Origin: Aquimarina latercula DSM 2041
GTDB lineage: Bacteria > Bacteroidota > Bacteroidia > Flavobacteriales > Flavobacteriaceae
DNA: 64,000 nt
Assembly (NCBI RefSeq): GCF_000430645.1
Contig: NZ_KE387185.1
Location: 1,089,780-1,153,779, forward strand
Direction: 5' to 3'
Positions 32,148-40,865 of this stretch are shown in pieces. The stretch's first letter is position 1. Each line of letters opens with the position of its first letter. Position numbers and translations under genes: made by a program. The notes beneath the pieces were generated by a model. The model did no database searches. It had not been told where the DNA came from and saw only the letters and a list, made by a program, of their open reading frames with translations.

Positions 32148-33923
32148 ATGGCCCTACAAACTACTACTCAAATATTCATATCCGGAACACCTATTCAGTC
32201 CTATGTAAGCCTAAAACTAGTACAAGAAATTGATGCACATCATGATTTAGAATTAGTATGTAGAACCGATGTGGTTGAAAAACTATCCGAAGAATTAATT
32301 GGGGACAGTAAAGAGTATCTGGGAGGAGTTATTACCATGAAGATAAGCTCTACTTCTGATTTCGGGATCTACAAAGAACTAGAATTTAAAGGGGTGGTAA
32401 CCAAAGTTGTTGGAACAAAAGGCTTTCATCAATCTAGTGGTGATCTGGTAACCTTAGAGGCTAAAAGTACTTCTATCTTGTCTGATGATGGAGGACATTA
32501 TGCATCATTTAATGATATAAGTCTTTCGGAAATTTTAGAGCAAACCTTTCAGGAATATGATAAAGGAAAATTAGAAACAAATTTTTCTCCAGTATCTTCT
32601 GATACTATCCACTATTCAGTACAACATAATCAAAGTGCCTTTAGTTATGCAAGTAGATTGGCAGCCTATCATAATGAGTGGTTTTATTATGATGGGAAAA
32701 AACTTATTTTTGGTAGTCCAAGCGATGAGGAAACAGAGCTTTCGTATGGTGTAGATTTACAAAAATTCTCTTTGGAGTTGAGTTCTATTGCCAATTCCTT
32801 TGATTATTTCACAAACGATTACCTTATGGATGAAGTTCATCAAAAAAGTAGTACACAAGTAGCGATTCCATCAGAAGGATATCACGGTTTTACAGATAAA
32901 ATATCAAAAGAATTATTTAGCAAACAAACACAAGTATATCATAATCTCTATAATGATGCATCTATAAAACCAAGATTAGATACCCAAGTGGAGCAATACA
33001 CAAAGGCACGCGCTATGCAGCAGGTCATTGCCAAAGGTTCTTCTGATAATCCAGGGGTTAATCTTGGGGAAGTAATCAAAATCAAAGGACACGGTACCTT
33101 TAGAATTATAAAAATTACCCACACCAATATTGAAGGAGGCTCTTATAAAAACACTTTTGAAGCTGTAGATGCCAATTTTATTGCGTATCCTAAAATGGAT
33201 ATCAACAGATATCCAAAAAGTGACGTACAGATTGCCACGGTTATGGAAAACAATGATCCAGAGGGATTAAGTAGAATTAAAGTACAGTTCCCTTGGCAAA
33301 AACCATTGGGAGCAACAACGCCTTGGTTGCGTATGATGACACCCCACGCAGGATCAGATAAAGGATTTCATTTTATACCAGAAATTGATGAAGAAGTAAT
33401 TGTGAATTTTGAAGGAGGAAATGCAGAACGACCTTTTGTATTGGGTGCTTTATATCACGGTACAGCCAAACCCGATAGTTGGCAATCAGACAACAATGAT
33501 ATTAAAGCCATTAAAACCAGAACAGGTCATTTAATCGAATTAAATGATACTGAAGGATCAGAAAGCATTAAGATTACGGATAAAAACGATAACATCGTTC
33601 ATATAGATACAGTAAACAATAATATAACAGTAACCGCCTTAGAAAAAATGACTTTCAATGCTACTAATTTTGAATTGAATGTTAAGGAGAATGCAATCTT
33701 TAATATTGGCAAAAACACGGAGATACACACGGGTGAGAATCTTGATGTTTCATCTAAAAACGCCAATGAAATTATAGAAAGTGAAAAACATATTCAGATT
33801 GGTGGATCCTTAACTCAATTATCAGCGGAAACTGAAATACAAAGCGATGGCGATCTTAAAATATCTGGTGGAGGAACGGCTTCGTTTAATGGAGGAAGCG
33901 ATGTTAAAATAAGCAAAGGATAA
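32148..33923 (+). CDS. vgrG: VgrG/TssI spike protein
   Basis: The 591-aa protein has the gp27-like head (KISSTSDFGIYKELEFKGVV, QHNQSAFSYASRLAAYHNEW), the gp5 OB-fold region (NDPEGLSRIKVQFPWQ, TPWLRMMTPHAG, FEGGNAERPFVLGALYHG) and the beta-helical tip. The length is typical of plain Bacteroidota VgrG with no fused effector. It forms the T6SS spike that carries the PAAR-like tip and the effectors encoded just downstream. It is the first gene of the right cargo operon. Confidence 0.9.
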   Translation: MALQTTTQIFISGTPIQSYVSLKLVQEIDAHHDLELVCRTDVVEKLSEELIGDSKEYLGGVITMKISSTSDFGIYKELEFKGVVTKVVGTKGFHQSSGDLVTLEAKSTSILSDDGGHYASFNDISLSEILEQTFQEYDKGKLETNFSPVSSDTIHYSVQHNQSAFSYASRLAAYHNEWFYYDGKKLIFGSPSDEETELSYGVDLQKFSLELSSIANSFDYFTNDYLMDEVHQKSSTQVAIPSEGYHGFTDKISKELFSKQTQVYHNLYNDASIKPRLDTQVEQYTKARAMQQVIAKGSSDNPGVNLGEVIKIKGHGTFRIIKITHTNIEGGSYKNTFEAVDANFIAYPKMDINRYPKSDVQIATVMENNDPEGLSRIKVQFPWQKPLGATTPWLRMMTPHAGSDKGFHFIPEIDEEVIVNFEGGNAERPFVLGALYHGTAKPDSWQSDNNDIKAIKTRTGHLIELNDTEGSESIKITDKNDNIVHIDTVNNNITVTALEKMTFNATNFELNVKENAIFNIGKNTEIHTGENLDVSSKNANEIIESEKHIQIGGSLTQLSAETEIQSDGDLKISGGGTASFNGGSDVKISKG

Positions 33924-33929
33924 ACCCAT

Positions 33930-34718
33930 ATGTCTCGCAGGTTGTTTGATTTCAACATAAAAGAATGGGAAGGTTCATTTCCAGAAGAAGGTAATTCTCG
34001 TTTTATCTTTTCAGCTGCTATTGATAGAGAAGGTAGTTCAGGTTCAGGTAAAAATATGAAACGAGAATTCACCGTTTTTTGCGAGCCTAATGATGATAAT
34101 GGATTCTCCCGCACAGTTAAGATAAAAACAATTTCTTCTGAGATTAAATTGAATTCAGGATCTTCGGCTGTCAATGAATTATTAAATCAATTATCCTCTC
34201 TATACAATACTTGTACTTTACAGGTAAAATATGATGGTACTGTTATAGGGGTAACTAATTATTTGCAAATCCAAAGCGACTGGAAAAAAATAAAGCAGCA
34301 TATTGAACAAGATTATAAAGGTAGTCATATTAGAATGTTTACGCGATCTATCGATAGTAGATTAGAAACTGAACAAAAAATAATTTCTGACATTTCTAGT
34401 TTTGAAAACTTTGGATTATTATTTCATTCTATTTATGGAAAATATGATAGTTTGTCTCCTGTCGTTAAAGAATTTCGGCATATGGGAATGAAAAAGGTGT
34501 ATCCGATTCGGGAAAGTATCAAGGTGTCAGCATTAAACGATACCAATGTTGTTCTTTCCATAGAAATTGATACGCAATCTTCTGAACATATAGCATACTC
34601 AGGAAGCTATCAGATAAATAGTACTAATCAATGGATAGAAAAAGCATCAGTAGAAACTAAAGACAGTTATGATGGAGTAGAAATTCGGAATGAATTTCAT
34701 TTACAGCAAAAGGTATAA
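33930..34718 (+). CDS. Unknown protein between VgrG and the PAAR-like gene
   Basis: The 262-aa soluble protein has beta-rich N-terminal segments (FSAAIDREGSSGSGKNMKRE) and a longer alpha/beta part; no membrane segment, signal or catalytic motif is seen. It starts 6 bp after VgrG and ends 2 bp before the PAAR-like gene. A spike adaptor or effector-loading chaperone is plausible from position only. Confidence 0.5.
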   Translation: MSRRLFDFNIKEWEGSFPEEGNSRFIFSAAIDREGSSGSGKNMKREFTVFCEPNDDNGFSRTVKIKTISSEIKLNSGSSAVNELLNQLSSLYNTCTLQVKYDGTVIGVTNYLQIQSDWKKIKQHIEQDYKGSHIRMFTRSIDSRLETEQKIISDISSFENFGLLFHSIYGKYDSLSPVVKEFRHMGMKKVYPIRESIKVSALNDTNVVLSIEIDTQSSEHIAYSGSYQINSTNQWIEKASVETKDSYDGVEIRNEFHLQQKV

Positions 34719-34720
34719 TT

Positions 34721-35161
34721 ATGGCAGAAAAATATGTAATTGACGGAGCTAAGATTAAATGCTCATTGTGTACCAAACCAGAGGGAAAACTAGTGGTTAC
34801 CTCTAATCAAATTAAGTTACAGGATAAGCTATGGGCTACTGAAGCGGATAAGGGAAAACCAAACCTAATGTTCCAAGGTAACTGCACAAAATTCAGTAAC
34901 AATCCTCCTCCTTGTGCAGGAGTAATCGCACCGGTTCAATGGCAAAATACTGCTATAGGAATTACCATTGATGGAAAAAAAGCATTACTGGAAAGTTCTA
35001 CAATAATGTGCGCTACAGGTGGGATACCTATTACCATAGAAGATCCTGCGCAAAAAGATACACCAACAAATATTCCACCACTCGCTCCTCTAGAAGAAGC
35101 AAAATTAGTCGTTGGAGTACATGGTCCTTTTATTGTTGAAGAAAATAAAGAAGGAGAATGA
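34721..35161 (+). CDS. DUF4280 PAAR-like spike tip
   Basis: The 146-aa protein matches DUF4280 PAAR-like proteins: VIDGAKIKCSLCTKPEGKL, then LMFQGNCTKFSNNPPPC, TIDGKKALLESSTIMCATGG. Four or five Cys residues could hold a metal at the spike tip. A Pro-rich tail follows. It overlaps the next gene by 4 bp, coupling it to the caspase-like effector candidate. Confidence 0.8.
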   Translation: MAEKYVIDGAKIKCSLCTKPEGKLVVTSNQIKLQDKLWATEADKGKPNLMFQGNCTKFSNNPPPCAGVIAPVQWQNTAIGITIDGKKALLESSTIMCATGGIPITIEDPAQKDTPTNIPPLAPLEEAKLVVGVHGPFIVEENKEGE

Positions 35162-36477
35162 GTAAAGAAGTGATAATTGGTAAAGAGTACGTTTTTAGTG
35201 TTGCTGAGTTTAATAAAGACTTAAGTAATGCAGATAAAGAAAAAGTAGAATGGGCTTGGAAAAAAGAAGGAGGAGAAATACAGTACTTCGAAAAGCAAGG
35301 ATATATAGATGATCAGGGTAATGTTTCAAAAAAAATATCATTTGACAAGAACCTAGCTGGAGAAAAGGTGTATGTCATGCCTTTTTTAGAAGAGCCTGAT
35401 CCATCAGTTAGTGTCATAATTCAAGTACTTACACCGGTTTTAGCAAAAGAAATTCTTCTCATTACAGGAACAGAAAAAGAATCCGAAACATTTGGTAACA
35501 AACTAATGTTTATGGCGCAAACCGTTAGAGAAGTAAAGGTAAATTATCCAGATCAAAAATACCTTACCGTTTTGTATTATCCTGACGATTACTCTAGTGA
35601 ACAAATTGGTGCATTTAAAGAAGCAATTTTAAATTTTAATGATAAGACTGATATTATAGAAATTGACACCCGTCAGAAAATGATTGATTATATCAATACC
35701 AAAACTATTGATGCGAGTATAAATGATAGGGAACTTCCTAATGACGATAATGATATTGTACAGATAGGGACACTTAAAATTTTCTCTCATGGTATGCCAA
35801 GTCGCTTTACTTTTGGATTAGGTTGGCCAATAGTACCCGTGGAAATAAATAATGTAGACCAAGAGTTTAACAAAACCCATGTTCCTCTATTACAAAAAGA
35901 AGCTTTTGCTGCTGATGCGGAGTTATATTCTTTTGCTTGTCGATCTGGAAATAATAGTACAGCAAGATCGTTTGTTGGTCCTGGCTATAATGTGGAGTAC
36001 TATCCTATAAATCCAAGATCCTTAATTACTACAACCAAGTTTTTTGAAACAAGAGCTGAAGCGCAACGTTTCTACGATGATAAGAACTCTGGTCTCATTG
36101 CCAAAGCCATAAGAATTGAAGAAGTACCTACACCTTTTGAACAAGCAAAACCTCAAGAAAGTCTTGCACAAGACATTGCGAATCATTTGGATATTAAAGT
36201 ATATACCTACCTTGTACGATCAAATTATGCAGATACCTGGAAAGATAATGGCGATGAAATTTATAAAGCTCAATATGAATATTATGAAGACGAAGATGCT
36301 CATAATCCACTAAATCCAAAAGATTGGGTTAGGGCTTATAGATCATCAGGAGGCTGGGATGAAGTGATATGGAATCCCCAAGGAGCTTATGGCCCGGTAA
36401 AGGCAGGATACACTCCTGATGGTTTACCAAGAAATTTATATTTGTTTACTAAAGATGCAGAACCTGTAGCACAATGA
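35158..36477 (+). CDS. Caspase-like (CHAT-fold) T6SS effector candidate
   Basis: The 439-aa protein has an Ig-like beta domain at residues about 1-95 (GKEYVFSVAEFNKDLS, VEWAWKKEGG). An alpha/beta domain follows in which GTLKIFSHGMPSRFTFG (His about 210) and AELYSFACRSGNNSTA (Cys about 260) form the His-Cys pair of clan CD proteases. A C-terminal region has an EYYEDEDAHNPLNPKDW segment. It is coupled to the PAAR-like gene and followed by a membrane protein that could be its immunity protein. Substrate unknown. Confidence 0.6.
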   Translation: MSKEVIIGKEYVFSVAEFNKDLSNADKEKVEWAWKKEGGEIQYFEKQGYIDDQGNVSKKISFDKNLAGEKVYVMPFLEEPDPSVSVIIQVLTPVLAKEILLITGTEKESETFGNKLMFMAQTVREVKVNYPDQKYLTVLYYPDDYSSEQIGAFKEAILNFNDKTDIIEIDTRQKMIDYINTKTIDASINDRELPNDDNDIVQIGTLKIFSHGMPSRFTFGLGWPIVPVEINNVDQEFNKTHVPLLQKEAFAADAELYSFACRSGNNSTARSFVGPGYNVEYYPINPRSLITTTKFFETRAEAQRFYDDKNSGLIAKAIRIEEVPTPFEQAKPQESLAQDIANHLDIKVYTYLVRSNYADTWKDNGDEIYKAQYEYYEDEDAHNPLNPKDWVRAYRSSGGWDEVIWNPQGAYGPVKAGYTPDGLPRNLYLFTKDAEPVAQ

Positions 36478-37004
36478 AAAAAAAGATAAAAATAATAGGG
36501 CTAATAACCGGAATTTTCGCTGTTGTACTTTGGCTTTTGTCTTCACTTTTTACAGAGATGACTTTTAATCCGGAATTTGAGATTCATAAAGATGAACACT
36601 TAGCATATCAAAATGTACAAGCTTCTGATTGCAATGCTACACAGCAGCAAAGTAAGGATCTTACTATTAAGTTCTCCTATACATACCCTCTTGTTAACTT
36701 TAGTGGTAAATTAGAAATCATTGACAAAAAAGATACGATAAGCAACCCAGAGGGAAAGCTTTTGTTTTCTGGCAAGTATAAAAACAAGATTATTCTTAAA
36801 AACCTATGTTATACCGATAAGGATCAAGCTAGTTTGTATAAGAATCTAGAGTTTAGGTTTAGTGATGAAGATGCAGCATATTGGTTTTATGCTGATACAG
36901 GTAAAAAAGGATACCCCTTTCTAAAGCAAGATAAGGTAACTATAAAAATCGATTGGTTTTCTATAGCCGAAAGTAAGCCATATCAAATAATACCCTTAGA
37001 ATGA
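36474..37004 (+). CDS. Membrane-anchored candidate immunity protein
   Basis: The 176-aa protein has a basic N-terminus, one membrane helix (about residues 7-27) and a periplasmic domain with two cysteines (ASDCNATQQQ, KNLCYTDKD) and beta-rich sequence. It overlaps the caspase-like gene by 4 bp and the next gene by 4 bp. Position supports an immunity role; the fold is not recognised. Confidence 0.5.
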   Translation: MKKKIKIIGLITGIFAVVLWLLSSLFTEMTFNPEFEIHKDEHLAYQNVQASDCNATQQQSKDLTIKFSYTYPLVNFSGKLEIIDKKDTISNPEGKLLFSGKYKNKIILKNLCYTDKDQASLYKNLEFRFSDEDAAYWFYADTGKKGYPFLKQDKVTIKIDWFSIAESKPYQIIPLE

Positions 37005-37591
37005 AGTATAAAATACTAATAGTATTTGGGGTTTTAGTTTTGATATTTCTAGGTATTAAGATGGTCAAAAAAGTGAACTTTAACACCAAGTATCAAGTGG
37101 GACAAGTGATCGATAGTCTCAATCATGTAAAGGTGTATTATAATGGAGGAGTATCACATACTGAAGGAAGAAACCTTGCTCCAGATGGATATAACTTAGG
37201 GATTAACTACCAATGTGTTGAGTTTGTGAAAAGATATTATTATGAACACTTAGATCATAAAATGCCAGATACCTATGGTAATGCAAAAGACTTTTTTAAT
37301 ACTGCATTAAAAAACGGTGCTTTAAACAAGCAAAGGGATTTATTGCAATATCATAATGGAGCTTCTGTAGAACCAAAGGTTAATGACATTGTTGTTTTTA
37401 GTAGAAGTTTCTGGAATTCATATGGACATGTAACGATCATTGCAGAAGTAACTAAAGATAGCGTTACCATAATCCAACAAAATCCGGGACCTTTTGGAGA
37501 AAGCAGAGAGCGATTAGGATTAAAATATGAAGAAAAAAAATACTATATTGATAATGATCGTGTTTTAGGATGGTTGACGTTAGATAGATAG
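37001..37591 (+). CDS. Membrane-anchored CHAP amidase-like protein
   Basis: The 196-aa protein has an N-terminal helix (about residues 4-20) and a CHAP domain: LGINYQCVEFVKRYYYEH (Cys about 70), VNDIVVFSRSFWNSYGHVTI (His about 142), VTIIQQNPG. It resembles CHAP amidases that cut peptidoglycan or glutathionylspermidine amides. The membrane anchor could make it an effector delivered to the periplasm or a resident envelope enzyme. Confidence 0.65.
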   Translation: MKYKILIVFGVLVLIFLGIKMVKKVNFNTKYQVGQVIDSLNHVKVYYNGGVSHTEGRNLAPDGYNLGINYQCVEFVKRYYYEHLDHKMPDTYGNAKDFFNTALKNGALNKQRDLLQYHNGASVEPKVNDIVVFSRSFWNSYGHVTIIAEVTKDSVTIIQQNPGPFGESRERLGLKYEEKKYYIDNDRVLGWLTLDR

Positions 37592-37622
37592 CAAATAGAA
37601 TGTTAAAAAATGTAACAAAGGA

Positions 37623-40211
37623 ATGAGTCAAGAAGCGGAAAAAATAAGCAATTACGAAAGTGAAGCCGTCCAGAAAAATAAGGCTGTGATGAAATCTAAA
37701 TTTGCGGAGCGATATCAACGTATGCAAGACAGAAAAAATGATCGTGGCGTAGCTCCTAACTTTAATACGTTTGTTACCAATGCTGTTGATAAGCCTGGAT
37801 TAAAATCAAAAGAAAAAATAGTAGTTGCTAGCGTTACAGGACCAAAAGAAATTAAAGCAGGAGAAATTGCCACCTATTCCATAGCAACATATGATGGAGG
37901 GACTCCCGATGAAGCCTATAAAAAGAAAATTCGATGGAGTGTTTATATTGATGGTAAAAAAGAAAACCGCATCCGGATACTTGGTATAGATAAAACTGAT
38001 AAAGAAGAAAGAACTATTGATATCTATAACGGCAACAAGAAAAATAAAGAATTTATTTTATACTCTAAGATTACTCCCACAGAGGATAAGCTTGAAATTA
38101 AATTTTCTAAATGGTTAGACGGTAAAAAAGTCAAAGTTGAAGCACATATTGGAATGAATTCATTTCATAAACCTTGTCAGGTAGATACTGCTGTCATTGC
38201 CAAACCAGAAGTATTATCCATCAATTGGGTAAATGCCAAAGAACAAAAGATAAAGTACACGGGCTACGATCAAGATGTCTTTTTACAAGTTGAGACGTTA
38301 GGGTTAGATGGTAAAGACCTTAATCTTGATGTTTTAGACTATGATAAAGGAGGCGAAGATGATAAACTGGATTGGGGAGCTAATAGTATCAAAATTACTG
38401 GTCGTAAGACGTTAAAACAGTTTCCTGTAAAAAAGAAAACGGAGTATGGACTACAACAAAAAGATGAAAATAAACCCGGATTGGATTTATATGTGGTGGT
38501 TAATAGTGGTGAACCCATAGAAAACTGTAAAGACAAATACGCTACCTATCTTGATCTTAATCCAGATGAAAAGATCATTACTGCATACTTTGCTGAAGAA
38601 CGGAAGAAGGAAGTGCAAAAGGGAGAGGAAAAGCCTAAACCAAAACCTAAAAAAGAAACACCTAAAGAACCAACGGAATATACCGTAGTAAAAGGAGATG
38701 ATTTAGCTAAAATTGCTAAAAAAACGAGAGTACCCTATACTCAAATTATGAAAGCCAATCCGGATACTGTATGGACAAAGCTTATTCCTAAAAAAACAAT
38801 ACTTACTATACCAGTAAAAAAAGAAGAGGAGAAACCAAAGGGAAAAGAAAAAGACACAAAAACCATCATCTATTACCAAAAAATTGATGCTGCGTATTTA
38901 GGCAGTAAAGTTTATCTAACAGCAGAAGCTCAAAATTTAGAAGGTAAAACTGTGACTTTTAAAGTTTTTGAGAAAAAACCTTTATTGATCTCTGAAAAAG
39001 ATACCCCTATTTCGCTACTAGTTAAAGAATCAGAAAAAACAGAGATAGAAGCTACGGTAAATGATGGAAAAGCTCAAGTAGAAGTAGTTTTACATAGAAA
39101 AGAAGATAAAGCCAAAGATGATTGGAAAGAAAAACTAAGTCCACAGGAAAAAGAAGTTGAAAACGCTTATCATGATTGCGAACTAGATCAAAGTGTACAT
39201 ATGACATCTTTTGATTATAGATTAATTACTAATCCAGAGCGATACGAACAAGTTATAGAAAAAATCCCAGCTAAAAGTACGTATCTATGGCTACAAGTAA
39301 CCTGCGAAGGTGATCAATTAGATTTTGATCAACCTTTCTTAAAAAAGACTGGTGCTTTAGAAGTATCTGTAAATACAGGAGATCATGGAGATTGGCACGA
39401 ACCTATTCTTAATCCACAAGTACGTGGATGGTATAATAGCCAATCTGAAACCAATAAAGACTCTAAAATATTGGGGTGGAATCCTTATGCATCTATGAAA
39501 TTACATAAAGATGTAGACCACTTATTAAGTGATGAAGCTAAAAAATACGGAAAACCACAGCGTGGTAGCGGTGAACATAATGGATTAGACATTTATGCAC
39601 CTGTGGGCACACCAGTATATGCATCTGTAGAAGGTAAAATTACTATGCATCAAATCACAAAATCTTCTTCTGGGTTTAAAATAAAATTAGAAGGACAGTA
39701 TAAGGAAGAACACATCCGCTTTAATTATATACACCTAATGCAGTTTGAAAAAACTCGTTTTCGTTTTTATAACAAAAAGAAAAAGACTATTCTACCTAAT
39801 CACGGTTGGTTAAATTATAAAGATTTTCTATCCTCAAAAGAATGGAAAGACCCAGATACAATTATAATAGACCCAATAACAGGTAAACAAGAGGTGTTTA
39901 AGATACATTATAGCAATGGTATCTTAAAGATTGATAATAACGAAATTGATGTGGGTTTAATATCTTCTATAACTAATCAATTTGAAGCTGATAATTACGT
40001 AAAGGTAAAGAAAGGTCAAATCATTGGGTATACAGGTTCTACAGGAAACTCCTATCAAGGTAAAAAGAGGAATCATTTGCATTATAATACGTATATCAAA
40101 TGGAAAGGAGTGCAACCCTATGAAAAATTTAAAGATTATATTAATCTCGATATAAGTGGTACTGAAACTAGTAAAAAACAAGATGGTGTAACACCTAGTA
40201 GTAAATGGTAA
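37623..40211 (+). CDS. LysM-M23 endopeptidase effector candidate with Ig-like domains
   Basis: The 862-aa protein lacks a signal peptide. A first beta domain (about 60-190) includes AGEIATYSIATYDGG. A Lys/Pro linker leads to a LysM (about 352-398, TEYTVVKGDDLAKIAKKTRV). An Ig-like domain follows (about 416-495, LGSKVYLTAEAQNLEGKTVT). A C-terminal M23 LytM domain carries HNGLDIYAPVGTPVYAS (His about 650) and NHLHYNTYI (about 815). About 160 residues separate the two zinc motifs, longer than usual. It would cleave peptidoglycan peptides. A lipoprotein follows. Confidence 0.75.
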   Translation: MSQEAEKISNYESEAVQKNKAVMKSKFAERYQRMQDRKNDRGVAPNFNTFVTNAVDKPGLKSKEKIVVASVTGPKEIKAGEIATYSIATYDGGTPDEAYKKKIRWSVYIDGKKENRIRILGIDKTDKEERTIDIYNGNKKNKEFILYSKITPTEDKLEIKFSKWLDGKKVKVEAHIGMNSFHKPCQVDTAVIAKPEVLSINWVNAKEQKIKYTGYDQDVFLQVETLGLDGKDLNLDVLDYDKGGEDDKLDWGANSIKITGRKTLKQFPVKKKTEYGLQQKDENKPGLDLYVVVNSGEPIENCKDKYATYLDLNPDEKIITAYFAEERKKEVQKGEEKPKPKPKKETPKEPTEYTVVKGDDLAKIAKKTRVPYTQIMKANPDTVWTKLIPKKTILTIPVKKEEEKPKGKEKDTKTIIYYQKIDAAYLGSKVYLTAEAQNLEGKTVTFKVFEKKPLLISEKDTPISLLVKESEKTEIEATVNDGKAQVEVVLHRKEDKAKDDWKEKLSPQEKEVENAYHDCELDQSVHMTSFDYRLITNPERYEQVIEKIPAKSTYLWLQVTCEGDQLDFDQPFLKKTGALEVSVNTGDHGDWHEPILNPQVRGWYNSQSETNKDSKILGWNPYASMKLHKDVDHLLSDEAKKYGKPQRGSGEHNGLDIYAPVGTPVYASVEGKITMHQITKSSSGFKIKLEGQYKEEHIRFNYIHLMQFEKTRFRFYNKKKKTILPNHGWLNYKDFLSSKEWKDPDTIIIDPITGKQEVFKIHYSNGILKIDNNEIDVGLISSITNQFEADNYVKVKKGQIIGYTGSTGNSYQGKKRNHLHYNTYIKWKGVQPYEKFKDYINLDISGTETSKKQDGVTPSSKW

Positions 40212-40225
40212 TAATTCTTGATATT

Positions 40226-40855
40226 ATGAAATATTATTTAACATATATAGTATTTATTTTTCTTACAAGTAGTTGTAAAACGGACAATAAGCAAACAATA
40301 AATAATTTAGCTGATTCTGAAGCAATAGATTCGATTATCCCGCAGACACTAGGGCAACAAAAAGCTAAAACTCTAAGAGAAAAGCTTGTTGGTCAAAGGT
40401 GTGATGATGCACATAATTTAGCTAGGTCTGAGGGTTATTATATACCTGGTGGTTTTTTAATTGGAAGTACTTTTAATAATGAACATATTGTAGATGGAAA
40501 AACGTTTGGTATTACTAGAATTAGTGGGAAAAAAGGAGAAGAAAAAAACTACAGTACATACCTAATATTAAAACAGTCATATGAAGATAAAAGTTCTCCT
40601 TGTAAAATTGTTGATGTATTAGAAGTAGATAAAGAAACTGATATATTTAAGAAGTTTCCTAATAAAGATATTGATATTTTTTCAGATGTTTTAGTGAATA
40701 ATGAGAGAGCACCAGAGTTACTAGCTTTAGCTGAGTATGAAGAGGCAGGAATAATGACCAAAGTTTATAAGGTATGGCGAGTCAATCGTAAGACAGGCAA
40801 GTTTGAAGAAATTAATGATTTATCGAATATTACAGTAATCAATGAAGATTTTTAA
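40226..40855 (+). CDS. Lipoprotein, candidate immunity to the LysM-M23 effector
   Basis: A longer frame begins at 40205 inside the effector gene, but the signal (YYLTYIVFIFLTSSC) starts at ATG 40226. The lipobox TSSC is followed by a soluble domain of about 190 residues with two cysteines (GQRCDDAHNL, SSPCKIVD). Periplasmic placement fits protection against a wall peptidase. The fold is not recognised. Confidence 0.6.
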   Translation: MKYYLTYIVFIFLTSSCKTDNKQTINNLADSEAIDSIIPQTLGQQKAKTLREKLVGQRCDDAHNLARSEGYYIPGGFLIGSTFNNEHIVDGKTFGITRISGKKGEEKNYSTYLILKQSYEDKSSPCKIVDVLEVDKETDIFKKFPNKDIDIFSDVLVNNERAPELLALAEYEEAGIMTKVYKVWRVNRKTGKFEEINDLSNITVINEDF

Positions 40856-40865
40856 AAATCTCTAA

